Under the pieces are notes generated by a model, which saw only the letters and a list, made by a program, of their open reading frames with translations, had not been told where the DNA came from and did not search any database. From NCBI RefSeq assembly GCF_001465595.2, contig NZ_CP013481.2:186001-250000 (forward strand): 64,000 nt of DNA, read 5' to 3'. The position numbers and the translations under genes were made by a program. This document shows positions 27,896 through 35,422 of this stretch, piece by piece; position 1 is the first letter of the stretch; every line of letters begins with the position of its first letter. The DNA is from Pandoraea apista. Lineage in GTDB: Bacteria; Pseudomonadota; Gammaproteobacteria; Burkholderiales; Burkholderiaceae.

Positions 27896-28287
27896 AGCGC
27901 GGCAGCTTTCGCAGATCGTCGCGCCCTTCAAGGGACGCCGTACGCCGAAGATGCGGCTGCGGCCGCGCCATCGCTTGTCACTTTTCTTATCGGGTTTTTC
28001 CCTGATGCCTCAATTCGCCGTGTCATTGCGCGTGTCGCTGCCCTTGCCAGCGGACATGACATCGCGTGTCGCGCAAACGCACGGAGCTGGCTGCGCTATA
28101 TCCCGCTGTATACATGGGAAATTGTTTGCCGGACCCAAAATGCGCGCCGTTTCGCGAGATGCATCGGGGTCCGATATGTTGCAGTGCAGCTTGCTTCTCT
28201 CGCTCGTTATTTTGATTATCCGTATATGCGTATGTAGGCATATACGGAATTTACTGTGCCTTCACACGAACTTGAAGACTGACCGTC
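27896..28287. other. Gene-free region between TpsB gene and soxR
   Basis: No gene is seen in the 392 bases. The last 70 carry the SoxR operator and presumably the soxR promoter; the rest shows no clear terminator for the TpsB gene and nothing else recognisable. Confidence 0.4.
28220..28247 (+). promoter_or_regulatory. Operator for the ArsR-type SoxR: CCGTATATGC-N8-GCATATACGG
   Basis: A perfect 10-base inverted repeat with an 8-base spacer, 40 bases upstream of the ArsR-family gene. AT-rich arms containing ATA/TAT are typical of ArsR-fold operators. Position and symmetry indicate autoregulation of soxR; the sox genes downstream may be reached by readthrough or by additional sites not seen. 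Confidence 0.72.
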
Positions 28288-28635
28288 ATGGAAGAACTCG
28301 ATCGCGTATTCGAAAAGGTGTCGCACTACTTCAGCCTGCTCTCCGAGCCGACCCGGTTGCGAATTCTGCACGCGCTGTGCGGTGGCGAGCGCTCGGTGAA
28401 CGAGGTGGTGACGCAGGTGGGTTCGTCGCAGACGAACGTCTCGCGACATCTCGGAGCGATGTATCAGGCCGGGGTACTGTCACGCCGTCGCGACGGGAAT
28501 CAGGTGTATTACACGATTGCCGATACCGGGGTGGTCGAGATCTGTCGCGCCGTATGCGTGCAGGTCGCCGGCCGAATCGAAGAGGAGGCGTTGCCGGAGC
28601 GCGCGGTCGATGGCTTCATGCCACGCGTGAACTGA
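28288..28635 (+). CDS. soxR: ArsR-family sulfur-responsive repressor (SoxR/BigR/YgaV-like)
   Basis: A 115-residue winged-helix repressor: LSEPTRLRILHALCGGERSV then the recognition helix SSQTNVSRHLGAMYQAGVL and wing RRRDGNQVYY. Three cysteines (Cys31, Cys86, Cys90) match the idea of a thiol switch: one near the second helix and two in the C-terminal helix, a layout like the persulfide sensors BigR/SqrR. The role as sox repressor follows from its place between the operator and soxC. The name is separate from the MerR-type superoxide regulator SoxR. Confidence 0.82.
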   Translation: MEELDRVFEKVSHYFSLLSEPTRLRILHALCGGERSVNEVVTQVGSSQTNVSRHLGAMYQAGVLSRRRDGNQVYYTIADTGVVEICRAVCVQVAGRIEEEALPERAVDGFMPRVN

Positions 28636-28792
28636 CGTGCGGCGCAGGCCGTTGTGAAACCGTAGCACCGAAGCATTGCAAGGCCCGTAAGACAGCGCGG
28701 CATCGAGACCGCGTTCATAAGCCCGAACAAAAGCGGTAATCCGCCGGTGTCCTCGCGACGCTGGCGGCCGCCACAAAACGCGAGGAGACAGG

Positions 28793-30169
28793 GTGAGCAA
28801 GACCAGCGATAGCGCATCGCGAGCCGGCCGTTTGCGCCGCGCTCCGGAGAATTTCGTCGACGGCAATCTGGCCGCCGACATCGTTCGCGACGGGTTGAAC
28901 CCGACACGACGCAGTTTTCTGCAACGCAGCTTTCTGGCGGCAGGGGCCGCGCTGGCGGGTGGCGCCGCCTTCGCCGCCGACGCCCCGGCCAGTGCGGGCG
29001 CCGCCGGCGACCCGATGATTCTCGAGCCGCGCCCATGGGCCACCTCGCTGGGTCAGGCGGTCGCGGCACGTCCCTACGGCATGCCGTCGAAGTACGAAGC
29101 GAACCTGCAACGCCGCCAGTCGCCAGGACTCACGCAGACGACACAAGCCTCGGTCGCCTTCACACCGTTGCAAGGCCTGTTCGGCATCATCACGCCGAGC
29201 GGTCTGCACTTCGAACGTCACCATCAGGGCTGGCAGGAGATCGATCCGACGCAACACCGCCTGATGGTGCACGGTCTCGTGCGCGAGGCGAAGGTGTACA
29301 CGATGGACGACATCATGCGTTTGCCGTCGGTGTCGCGCATGCACTTCATCGAATGCGGCGCGAATACCGGTATGGAGTGGGGCAATGCGGCGGTGCCGAC
29401 GGTTCAGTACACGCATGGCATGCTGTCGTGCTGCGAATTCACAGGCGTGCCGTTGTCCGTGCTGCTCGACGATGTTGGCGCGGACACCAAGCGCGGCCAG
29501 TTCGTGCTGGCCGAAGGCGGCGACGGTTCCGGCATGACCCGCACGATCTCGATGGAGGCGGCGCTCTCAGATGTGCTCGTCGCGTGGGGCATGAACGGCG
29601 AAATGCTGCGCCCCGAGAACGGCTACCCGCTGCGCCTGGTCGTGCCCGGCGTGCAGGGCGTGTCGTGGGTGAAATGGCTGCGCCGTATCAAGGTTGGCGA
29701 TGCGCCGTGGAATACCAAGGATGAAACCAGCCACTACGTCGACCTGATGCCGGACGGCCAGCATCGCCAGTACACCTCGATTCAGGAGTGCAAGTCGGTG
29801 ATCACGTCGCCCTCAGGAGGGCAGGCGTTGCTCGATCGCGGCTATTTCAACGTGACGGGCCTTGCATGGTCGGGCCGCGGCCGCATCAAACGGGTTGACG
29901 TATCGACCGACGGCGGCAAGTCGTGGCGCGCGGCACGAATCGAATCGCCCGTGCTGCCGAAGTGTCTCACGCGCTTCAACTTCGACTGGCAATGGGACGG
30001 CTCGCCGGCATTGCTGCAAAGCCGCGCGGTGGACGAGACAGGTTTCGTACAGCCGCGTTACCGGCAACTGCGCGAGGTGCGCGGCACCAAGTCCATCTAT
30101 CACAACAACGCTATCCAGACTTGGCAAGTGGCAGCAAACGGGGAGGTGACCAATGTTCACGTCGATTGA
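28793..30169 (+). CDS. soxC: Sulfur-dehydrogenase molybdenum subunit SoxC
   Basis: A 458-residue sulfite-oxidase-family protein that, with SoxD, oxidises the sulfane sulfur bound to SoxY (six electrons). A twin-arginine signal (TRRSFLQRSFLAAG, from about residue 38) and the molybdenum-ligand Cys188 in HFIECGANTG are visible; the SUOX dimerisation domain is at the C-terminus. The GTG start at 28793 follows a good site (GAGGAG). The stop lies inside soxD (17-base overlap), so the pair is translated together. Confidence 0.95.
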   Translation: MSKTSDSASRAGRLRRAPENFVDGNLAADIVRDGLNPTRRSFLQRSFLAAGAALAGGAAFAADAPASAGAAGDPMILEPRPWATSLGQAVAARPYGMPSKYEANLQRRQSPGLTQTTQASVAFTPLQGLFGIITPSGLHFERHHQGWQEIDPTQHRLMVHGLVREAKVYTMDDIMRLPSVSRMHFIECGANTGMEWGNAAVPTVQYTHGMLSCCEFTGVPLSVLLDDVGADTKRGQFVLAEGGDGSGMTRTISMEAALSDVLVAWGMNGEMLRPENGYPLRLVVPGVQGVSWVKWLRRIKVGDAPWNTKDETSHYVDLMPDGQHRQYTSIQECKSVITSPSGGQALLDRGYFNVTGLAWSGRGRIKRVDVSTDGGKSWRAARIESPVLPKCLTRFNFDWQWDGSPALLQSRAVDETGFVQPRYRQLREVRGTKSIYHNNAIQTWQVAANGEVTNVHVD

Positions 30170-31418
30170 ACGCAAGTCACCTCGCAACGCCATGCGGCGT
30201 GTGCATGCACTGATCGTCGCCGGACTCTGGGCGAGCGCGCTGGCGCTCATCGCACTGACGGTCGTGGCGTGGCTTTCGGCACCGGCCAAGGCGGCGCCGG
30301 TCAACGCCGCTCAGACCGCTCAGACCGCTCAGACCGCTCAGACCGCGCAGGCGGCATCGCAGGCATCGTCATCACCCGTCAGGATCAAGGCGCCCACGGG
30401 GATCGGGCGCGACGCCACGCCGGCCGAAGTCAGCGCATGGGACATCGATGTGCGTCCCGACTTCAAGGGGTTGCCGAAGGGGCAAGGTTCGGTGGCAGAC
30501 GGACAGAAGCTGTTCGATGCGCGATGCGCGTCGTGTCACGGCACATTCGGCGAAAGTAACGAGGTGTTCAACCCGCTGGTGGGCGGCACCACGGCGGAAG
30601 ACATCAAGACGGGGCACGTGGCGTCGCTGCGAGCGAACAACCAGCCGGTGCGCACCACGCTCATGAAGGTCGACACGGTCTCGACGATCTGGGATTACAT
30701 CCGTCGCGCCATGCCGTGGAATGCACCGCGCTCGCTCACACCGGACGAGGTGTACGCAGTCACGGCCTACATTCTGAATCTTGGCGAGATCGTGCCGTCG
30801 GACTTCGTGCTATCGGACAAGAACATCGCCGATGTGCAGAAACTCATGCCGAATCGCAACGGGATGACGCGTGCGCACGGCATGTGGCGCGTGGGCGACA
30901 AACCGGATACCCATAACAAGGCGTGTATGCAGGATTGTCCCGAGGCTGGTATCGTGACGTCCGCACTCCCTGCGTACGCCCGCGACGCACATGGGGATCT
31001 GGCCGCGCAGAACCGGGTCATCGGACCGGTGCGCGGTGTCGATACGAAGCTGCCGCCGCTGTCGGGCACCGCCGCGCAAAATGCGTCGGTGCGCAAGACC
31101 GCGGCCCTCGCCACGCTTGGCATGGCGAGTCCGGACGCGCCGGCCCAAACCGCCACAGCGACGTCACCGGCAGCAACGCTTGCGGACAAGAACGGTTGTC
31201 TGGCCTGTCACGGCGTGACCGACAAGAAGATCGGGCCCGCCTTCTCGGAGGTCGCCACCAAGTACCATGGGCAGTCGGATGCGACTGAAAAACTGGTGGC
31301 GAAGATACGTGCCGGAGGTGCCGGTAACTGGGGCAGCATGCCAATGCCGCCTCAGGCACAGGTCGCCGAAACCGACGTCCGCACGATGGTCGACTGGATT
31401 CTCCGTGGTGCACATTGA
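30153..31418 (+). CDS. soxD: Dihaem cytochrome c SoxD
   Basis: A 421-residue exported dihaem cytochrome that accepts electrons from SoxC. Hydrophobic signal/anchor at 17-45, a short Gln/Thr/Ala repeat (54-66), first haem motif CASCH (125-129) and second CLACH (349-353). The second domain (from about 342) is clearly homologous to the separate cytochrome encoded next at 31501. Overlaps the end of soxC. A nine-base tandem repeat encodes the AQT units, so this part may vary in length between strains. Confidence 0.94.
   Translation: MFTSIERKSPRNAMRRVHALIVAGLWASALALIALTVVAWLSAPAKAAPVNAAQTAQTAQTAQTAQAASQASSSPVRIKAPTGIGRDATPAEVSAWDIDVRPDFKGLPKGQGSVADGQKLFDARCASCHGTFGESNEVFNPLVGGTTAEDIKTGHVASLRANNQPVRTTLMKVDTVSTIWDYIRRAMPWNAPRSLTPDEVYAVTAYILNLGEIVPSDFVLSDKNIADVQKLMPNRNGMTRAHGMWRVGDKPDTHNKACMQDCPEAGIVTSALPAYARDAHGDLAAQNRVIGPVRGVDTKLPPLSGTAAQNASVRKTAALATLGMASPDAPAQTATATSPAATLADKNGCLACHGVTDKKIGPAFSEVATKYHGQSDATEKLVAKIRAGGAGNWGSMPMPPQAQVAETDVRTMVDWILRGAH
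30309..30350 (+). repeat. Nine-base tandem repeat in soxD (GCTCAGACC units)
   Basis: About four and a half copies of a GCTCAGACC-type unit encode consecutive Ala-Gln-Thr after the SoxD signal region. In frame, so slippage would only change linker length. Confidence 0.75.
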
Positions 31419-31500
31419 GCGGGCAGGGTGTCCGACGGATGCGCCAGGGTTTTCCGGCCGCCGCAGGACCCCGTCCCCTACACAAATCGAAGGAGAAACG

Positions 31501-31830
31501 ATGAAGAAGATGCTTATCGCTGCGGCCATGCTGGCTGGCACCTCGCTGGCGCACGCCGGTGTCGACGTTGCCGCGGCGACCAAGCTCGCGGGTGCCAACG
31601 CCTGTATGGGTTGCCACGCCGTCGACAAGAAGCTCGTGGGCCCGTCTTATCAGGAAGTCGCTGCCAAGTACAAGGGCGACAAGGATGCCGTGGCCAAGCT
31701 GGTGAAGAAGGTGAAGGGCGGCGGTTCGGGCGTCTGGGGTCCGATCCCGATGCCGGCGCACCCGAACCTGTCGGATGCTGACGCCAAGATCCTCGTCGAG
31801 TGGGTCCTGGCTGGCGCCCCGGCGAAGTAA
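31501..31830 (+). CDS. Small monohaem cytochrome c in the sox operon
   Basis: A 109-residue periplasmic class I cytochrome c (c551/c8-like): signal peptide to about residue 19, haem motif CMGCH (35-39), Met ligand in GPIPMPAHPNLS. It closely matches the C-terminal haem domain of SoxD (GP-x4-EVA-KY, VWGPIPMP versus NWGSMPMP, VEWVLAGA versus VDWILRGA), so it probably arose by duplication of that domain. Likely the soluble carrier between Sox enzymes and the oxidase. AGGAGAAACG precedes the ATG. Confidence 0.88.
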   Translation: MKKMLIAAAMLAGTSLAHAGVDVAAATKLAGANACMGCHAVDKKLVGPSYQEVAAKYKGDKDAVAKLVKKVKGGGSGVWGPIPMPAHPNLSDADAKILVEWVLAGAPAK

Positions 31831-31966
31831 GGCCGGGGCAGGGGGCTCGCCGGCACACCGTCAAGCACGATCGGACGGCAGGCCGGGCGAGCGAACGGCG
31901 GCCGGTGCGTTGGGTGTCTTCGACACATGACGCATCGGCGGCCTTCAGAGAAGGAAATACACAGAG

Positions 31967-32434
31967 ATGAACCAACAGCGACGCGACATGCTGCGGTTTT
32001 CCGCGGTAATGGGACTGGCGGTGGCCGCCGGGCTGATCAAGCCCGAAGAGGCTCGCGCGGCACAGGTGGAATGGAACAAGGCGGCATTTGCGACCAAGAG
32101 CGTGGCCGATACGGTCAAGGCGCTGGGTGGCACGAGCGCGAGCCCCAGCGACCTGGTCGTGCTGACCGCACCCGACATTGCCGAGAACGGTGCGGTCGTG
32201 CCGGTGGCGGTGACGAGCAAGGCACCGAATACGCAATCGATCGCGATTCTGATTGAGAAGAATCCGAATACGCTCGCCGCGTCGTTCGACATTCCGGAAG
32301 GCACCGAGCCGTCGGTGACCACGCGCGTGAAGATGGGGCAGACCTCGAAGGTCTACGCCCTCGTCAAAGCGGATAACAAGTACCTCGTGGCCGAGAAGGA
32401 AATCAAGGTCACGCTGGGCGGTTGCGGCGGTTAA
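31967..32434 (+). CDS. soxY: Thiosulfate-oxidation carrier protein SoxY
   Basis: A 155-residue carrier on whose C-terminal cysteine all sulfur intermediates are bound. The diagnostic swinging arm GGCGG is the last five residues. A twin-arginine signal (QQRRDMLRFSAV) exports it, carrying SoxZ with it. The body is the immunoglobulin-like SoxY domain. soxZ starts 35 bases after its stop. Confidence 0.97.
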   Translation: MNQQRRDMLRFSAVMGLAVAAGLIKPEEARAAQVEWNKAAFATKSVADTVKALGGTSASPSDLVVLTAPDIAENGAVVPVAVTSKAPNTQSIAILIEKNPNTLAASFDIPEGTEPSVTTRVKMGQTSKVYALVKADNKYLVAEKEIKVTLGGCGG

Positions 32435-32468
32435 GCGGCGCATCGTAGAACTCTAGAGGAGCCACAAC

Positions 32469-32780
32469 ATGGGTAATCCGATGCGCATTCGCGCAACCGA
32501 GGCCGGCGGTGTCGTCGAGGTCAAGGCGCTGATGAGCCACATCATGGAAACCGGCCAGCGCAAAGACGCTTCCGGTAACATCGTCCCCGCACACTTCATC
32601 CAGACGGTCACGGTCACCTGCAATGGCAAGACGGTGCTGACGGCCGAATGGGGTCCGGCGGTATCGAAAGACCCGTTCATGTCGTTCAAGTTCAAGGGCG
32701 GCAAGAAGGGCGACAAGGTCACGGTGACGTGGACCGATAACAAGGGCGACTCGCGTACCGACGAGGCGACCGTCGCCTGA
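32469..32780 (+). CDS. soxZ: Thiosulfate-oxidation carrier chaperone SoxZ
   Basis: A 103-residue beta-sandwich partner of SoxY. Typical stretches: MRIRATEAGGVVEVKALMSH, HFIQTVTVTCNGKTV and KDPFMSFKFKGGKKGD. It lacks a signal peptide and is exported as a complex with SoxY, as in other sox systems. Ribosome-binding site AGAGGAG upstream. Confidence 0.97.
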   Translation: MGNPMRIRATEAGGVVEVKALMSHIMETGQRKDASGNIVPAHFIQTVTVTCNGKTVLTAEWGPAVSKDPFMSFKFKGGKKGDKVTVTWTDNKGDSRTDEATVA

Positions 32781-32865
32781 CGGGGTAAGTGCCGGGAAGT
32801 GCGCGGTGGTGCTGGCGGGGAGCCTCCCTGCCATGCGCCGAACAACCCACACAGAGGAGAGTCAG

Positions 32866-33738
32866 ATGCTTGAGGCGCAACATAGCGCACGGGTGAGCAC
32901 CCCACGTCACGCAGCATGGCTGCGTCGGACGATGCTTGGCGGCGTGCTCGCCATCGCGGGTGCCAGCGCCCCCGTAGCCCCCGTATTCGCTGCCGACAGC
33001 TCGACGGCCGACGCCATCGCGCAGTACCGCGAGATGCTCGCCGACGGCAACCCGGCCGAACTGATCGAAATGCGGGGCGAAGAACTCTGGAAAACGCCGC
33101 GCGGCCCGAACAACGTGTCGCTTGCCCAATGCGATCTGGGGCTGGGGGCTGGCGTTGTGAAAGATGTCTACGCACAACTGCCGCGCTACTTCCCCGATAC
33201 GAAACGTGTGCTCGACGCCGAGTCGCGCATCGTCGAGTGCATGGTGAATCTGCAAGGCTTCAAGCGTGCAGACGTCATCAAGCAACCGTTCTCGAAGGAA
33301 GGTCAGGACCCGACCGATCTCGAAGCGCTCACCGCCTATGTGGCCGGTCAGTCGCGCGGCGCGATCATTCACGTGCCGCAGTCGCGCAAGGAAGAGAAGG
33401 AAGCCTACGCGCGTGGCCAGAAGATCTTCTATTACCGTGCCGGTCCGTACGATTTCTCGTGCGCGTCGTGCCACGGCGCAGACGACAAGCGCATTCGCCT
33501 TCAGGATCTGCCGAACCTGACCAAACCGGCGGCCGCACGTCAGGCGTTTGCCACGTGGCCGGGCTATCGTGTCTCGCAGGGCGCGCTGCGCACGCTGCAA
33601 TGGCGGATGTACGACTGCTTCCGTCAACAGCGTCTGCCCGAGCTGAATTACGGCTCGCAGGCGTCCGTCGATCTGATTACCTTCCTCGGTGTGATGGCCA
33701 ACGGCGGCAAGATGGACGCCCCCGGCCTGAAGCGCTGA
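32866..33738 (+). CDS. soxA: L-cysteine S-thiosulfotransferase subunit SoxA (monohaem type)
   Basis: A 290-residue cytochrome that with SoxX joins thiosulfate to the SoxY cysteine. Signal peptide to about residue 43. Only one haem motif, CASCH (199-203), is present; the first haem site of dihaem SoxA is replaced by Cys89 and Cys125, which probably form a disulfide as in monohaem forms. The active-site persulfide cysteine is Cys251 in MYDCFRQQRLPEL. ATG at 32866 opens the export region and follows GAGGAGAG. Confidence 0.94.
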   Translation: MLEAQHSARVSTPRHAAWLRRTMLGGVLAIAGASAPVAPVFAADSSTADAIAQYREMLADGNPAELIEMRGEELWKTPRGPNNVSLAQCDLGLGAGVVKDVYAQLPRYFPDTKRVLDAESRIVECMVNLQGFKRADVIKQPFSKEGQDPTDLEALTAYVAGQSRGAIIHVPQSRKEEKEAYARGQKIFYYRAGPYDFSCASCHGADDKRIRLQDLPNLTKPAAARQAFATWPGYRVSQGALRTLQWRMYDCFRQQRLPELNYGSQASVDLITFLGVMANGGKMDAPGLKR

Positions 33739-33757
33739 CCGATCACGAGGCACACCC

Positions 33758-34408
33758 ATGAAATCATTCGCATTGCGCGCGACGAGCGTTGCGCTGGCAG
33801 CGGCCGGGGCACTCGTCGTCGGCATGGCGTTCGCACAGGGCGACGGCGCGAAGCTCGTCACCGGCACGACCGATGCCGCCGTGGTGCAGGAACTGCGCGA
33901 CTCGTTCCGTCCTTCGGGCATCGCCCAGCTCGATCGCATCGATCAGAGTGAATTGCAGAAGCTGTGCACGCAGTATGCGGTCAAGCCGATGCCGGCGAAG
34001 ATTGCCGAGCGTCTGCAAAAGGCCGAGTTGGCGAACGTCAAGGCACCGGCCGACGGCAAGTATCTCGGCGACTGGAAGGAAGGCGAGAAGGTCGCGCAGA
34101 ACGGCCGCGGCATGCAGTTCACCGACAAGGCCGACACCGTCAACGGCGGCAACTGCTATGCATGCCACCAGCTGACCAAGAGCGAGATCTCGTTCGGCAA
34201 CATCGGTCCGTCGCTATACCACTACGGCAAGCTGCGTGGCGATTCGCCCGAGGTGGTCAAGTACACGTGGGCGAAGGTCTACGACTCGCACAGCTACATG
34301 GCCTGCTCGAACATGCCGCGTTTTGGGGCTGCGGGCATTCTGACCGAACAGCAGTTGAAGGACGTCATGGCGCTGCTGCTCGATCCGGCTTCGCCTGTGA
34401 ACCAGTAA
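33758..34408 (+). CDS. soxX: Cytochrome c SoxX
   Basis: A 216-residue monohaem partner of SoxA. Signal peptide to about residue 26; haem motif CYACH (133-137); Met ligand in CSNMPRFGAAG. The region before the haem (30-110) is longer than in the short SoxX proteins and includes SFRPSGIAQLDR, characteristic of the long type. Directly follows soxA (19 bases). Confidence 0.95.
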   Translation: MKSFALRATSVALAAAGALVVGMAFAQGDGAKLVTGTTDAAVVQELRDSFRPSGIAQLDRIDQSELQKLCTQYAVKPMPAKIAERLQKAELANVKAPADGKYLGDWKEGEKVAQNGRGMQFTDKADTVNGGNCYACHQLTKSEISFGNIGPSLYHYGKLRGDSPEVVKYTWAKVYDSHSYMACSNMPRFGAAGILTEQQLKDVMALLLDPASPVNQ

Positions 34409-34477
34409 GTCATCGCCGTTGCGGCGCGCGACCCGGGTCTGTCCGATCAGGGTCGCCGCCGACTTCCGGAGTGCTGC

Positions 34478-35224
34478 ATGACATCCCTGAAATTTCCGAG
34501 CCGGGCCGCTGAGCGTCGCGGTTCTTCGCAATGTGCCCGCTCGCGTGAGTGGTGGCGAGGTGCGCGTGTGCAGGCTTCTGATGTTAAGACGCCTTTCGCG
34601 CGTACGAACTTCTGGCAAATGGGCGTGCCATCGATGCGTTCAGTGCGCGCTGTTGTCGACGTCGGCGTCGCCTTCGGCGCGGTGCTTCTTCCAATACGCA
34701 AGATTGCGCGACTAGCGGGTATTGATGTGCGCAGACGTATCCGGGCGGTGACAGCCGCGGCGTTAGCCATGGGGGCGATGCTTCTCGGCACACCGGCGCA
34801 TGCGATCGAGGTTGGCGACACCGTCACCTTGCCGTCGCTCACGTTGCTCGACGGCAAGACGCTGCCCGCCAGCGCGTTCAAGGACCGTACGGTGATCGTC
34901 GAGTACTGGGCGTCGTGGTGCCCGTTCTGCGCGCAGCAGAATCCGCATGTGCAGAAGCTCTTCGAGGCCACGCGCGGCAAGCCAATCCAGATCGTCACGC
35001 TCTCCATCGACAAGAAGCTGCAGGAAGCCGTCGACTATATGAAGGCGCATGGCTATACGTTCCCGGCGGGCATGGAGAACGACGCGTGGCAGGCGGCGCT
35101 GGGTAAGCGTCGCGGATTGCCGGAGTTGTACGTGATCGGCCGTAACGGCAAGGTGCTGCGCAAGGAAGTGGGCGAGATGTTCGGCGAGGACGTGGCGGCG
35201 CTCGCGGATTACGCGGGGAAATAA
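34478..35224 (+). CDS. soxW: Periplasmic thioredoxin SoxW (TlpA-like)
   Basis: A thioredoxin-fold protein with active site WASWCPFC, thought to keep the SoxY cysteine reduced and the pathway active. The open frame of 248 residues includes about 83 residues before an evident signal peptide (VRRRIRAVTAAALAMGAM ending PAHA). A GTG at 34727 or an ATG at 34619 or 34634 is therefore a more likely start than 34478. The C-terminal part has the cis-Pro region GLPELYVIG. Lies between soxX and soxB. Confidence 0.85.
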   Translation: MTSLKFPSRAAERRGSSQCARSREWWRGARVQASDVKTPFARTNFWQMGVPSMRSVRAVVDVGVAFGAVLLPIRKIARLAGIDVRRRIRAVTAAALAMGAMLLGTPAHAIEVGDTVTLPSLTLLDGKTLPASAFKDRTVIVEYWASWCPFCAQQNPHVQKLFEATRGKPIQIVTLSIDKKLQEAVDYMKAHGYTFPAGMENDAWQAALGKRRGLPELYVIGRNGKVLRKEVGEMFGEDVAALADYAGK

Positions 35225-35422
35225 CGACATGACTCGGACGGGCGACTCAACGACTTGAGCCAGTGAGGCGGACGTGGCAGAGTCGCCGCGGAATTTCCCT
35301 TGGAACGATCGCCGCGCAATGGCGGTGACGACCGGGTGACGCGATCCGATCCGGCCCGGACGGATCTCATCGAATAACGAGAAAGCAGGCGCGCCGCACG
35401 ACGTGTGCGCTACGGAGACGAA

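Noticed and set aside
30309..30350. CRISPR-like repeat array
   Set aside because: The units are nine bases, contiguous, and in frame within soxD, so it is a coding tandem repeat. No spacers or cas genes are seen in the window.
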